From Bryobacterales bacterium (GTDB lineage Bacteria > Acidobacteriota > Terriglobia > Bryobacterales > Bryobacteraceae), in NCBI GenBank assembly GCA_016880505.1, contig JAEHDI010001027.1, positions 1 to 5,624 on the forward strand: a stretch of 5,624 bases of DNA. The letters run 5' to 3'. Made by a program: the position numbers and the translations under genes. This document shows positions 5,062-5,624 of the stretch, piece by piece. How positions within the stretch are numbered: position 1 is the stretch's first letter; each line of letters opens with the position of its first letter. The notes below the pieces were generated by a model that saw only the letters and a list, made by a program, of their open reading frames with translations, made no database searches and was not told where the DNA came from.

Positions 5062-5624
5062 ATGGCAGGCAACGGGAGCAATGGAAACGGAAAGAACAGG
5101 CGCCGCCGCAGGCGGTTGATATGGCTTAGCGTGCTCGCGATGCTGCTTGTCGGCGCTTTCTTTGGCGTGCGGGCGGCGCTGCGTCCGAACAATCACATCG
5201 ACCCGTCGAAACTGGCGGAAGTGACGCGCGGCGATATCGCCCGCTCCGTAGTGGCCACGGGAAAAATCGAGCCACGCGCCAAGGTTGAAGTCAAGTCCAA
5301 AGCCAGCGGAATCGTGCAACGCCTGCTGGTGGACTACGGCGACTGGGTGAAGCAGGGCCAAGTCCTTGTGGAACTGGACAAGGAAGAGCTTCAGGCCCGT
5401 GTCCGGGAGGCGCGCGCCACGCTGCTGGCGGCCCAAGCCGCTGAAGAATCGTCCAAGGCAACCCATGAACGGAATAAGGTGGAGGCCGAAGGCCCCGACA
5501 TCCCCTTCCTCAAGTCAGGAATGGACCGCGCCCAGAAACTCCATACACAGGGCTTGATCTCGAGGTCCGTCCTGGAAGACGCAGAGAAGGCCTACCAGAC
5601 GGCGCTGAACAAGCAGATGGCTGC
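5062..5624 (+). CDS. HlyD/MacA-type periplasmic adaptor (membrane fusion) protein, 3' part outside window
   Basis: Adaptor subunit that would link an inner-membrane exporter (ABC MacB-like or RND) to an outer-membrane channel. The 187 visible codons show a Gly/Asn-rich cytoplasmic start, a run of six Arg (13-18), and a single transmembrane segment (about 19-39). Next comes a beta-barrel-entering strand (LAEVTRGDIARSVVATGKIEP at 51-71), then the first lipoyl half-motif (about 77-107: VKSKASGIVQRLLVDYGDWV, then KQGQVLVELD). The first helix of the periplasmic hairpin follows (about 108-142), and LHTQGLISRSVLEDAEKAYQ at 160-179 is typical of the family. The N-terminal anchor instead of a lipobox is MacA-like. 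ATG 5062 is preferred, with GGGGA 8 nt upstream as a weak Shine-Dalgarno. The gene diverges from the EPS operon, so a role in polysaccharide export is possible but not shown. Confidence 0.9.
   Translation, partial: MAGNGSNGNGKNRRRRRRLIWLSVLAMLLVGAFFGVRAALRPNNHIDPSKLAEVTRGDIARSVVATGKIEPRAKVEVKSKASGIVQRLLVDYGDWVKQGQVLVELDKEELQARVREARATLLAAQAAEESSKATHERNKVEAEGPDIPFLKSGMDRAQKLHTQGLISRSVLEDAEKAYQTALNKQMA

Noticed and set aside
1..5624. CRISPR array, tRNA or rRNA, insertion-sequence ends, attachment sites
   Set aside because: No regularly spaced repeats, cloverleaf-like sequence, transposase motif or terminal inverted repeat pair was found on reading both strands.

Overview
This 5.6-kb, GC-rich window carries the start of an exopolysaccharide (EPS) or capsule export operon on the minus strand. 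A divergently oriented efflux-type adaptor gene enters from the right edge. The best taxonomic guess is Acidobacteriota (Solibacter/Bryobacter-like). It rests on the secreted FecR-like protein with a Cys-bracketed module and a Gly-rich C-terminal membrane anchor, the UpxY-type NusG paralog heading a Wza/Wzc pair, and the overall composition. This is recognition from memory, not a database result.

Reading the minus strand in transcription order, a plausible sigma70-type promoter (4659-4688) precedes five genes. (1) A secreted FecR-like protein of 331 aa (4614-3619). (2) A NusG/RfaH/UpxY-type elongation factor of 182 aa (3543-2995). (3) An 88-aa ribbon-helix-helix protein with a C-terminal leucine-zipper-like coiled coil (2961-2695). 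(4) A Wza-type outer-membrane polysaccharide export protein of 312 aa (2597-1659). (5) A GumC/Wzc-type chain-length regulator fused to a tyrosine-kinase domain (1639 to the left edge, cut at its Walker A motif). Gaps are 75, 33, 97 and 19 nt, and no convincing terminator lies between genes, so one transcript is likely. The UpxY-type protein would be expected to help polymerase through this long operon. Wza and Wzc would form the envelope-spanning export machine. The FecR-like and RHH proteins are probably envelope and regulatory accessories of unknown function.

On the plus strand, positions 4689-5061 are mostly non-coding and hold dyads and weak promoter-like elements. The window ends in the first 187 codons of a MacA/HlyD-type periplasmic adaptor (5062 onward), which probably belongs to a separate ABC or RND-type export operon.

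The most unusual signals are three. Synonymous codon use and strand composition change abruptly inside the Wzc-like gene near 1500, to almost pure NNG codons. A canonical G-quadruplex motif lies on the coding strand of that same gene. The UpxY-like gene is paired with a small RHH/zipper protein, and both lack visible Shine-Dalgarno sequences while the other three operon genes have strong ones.
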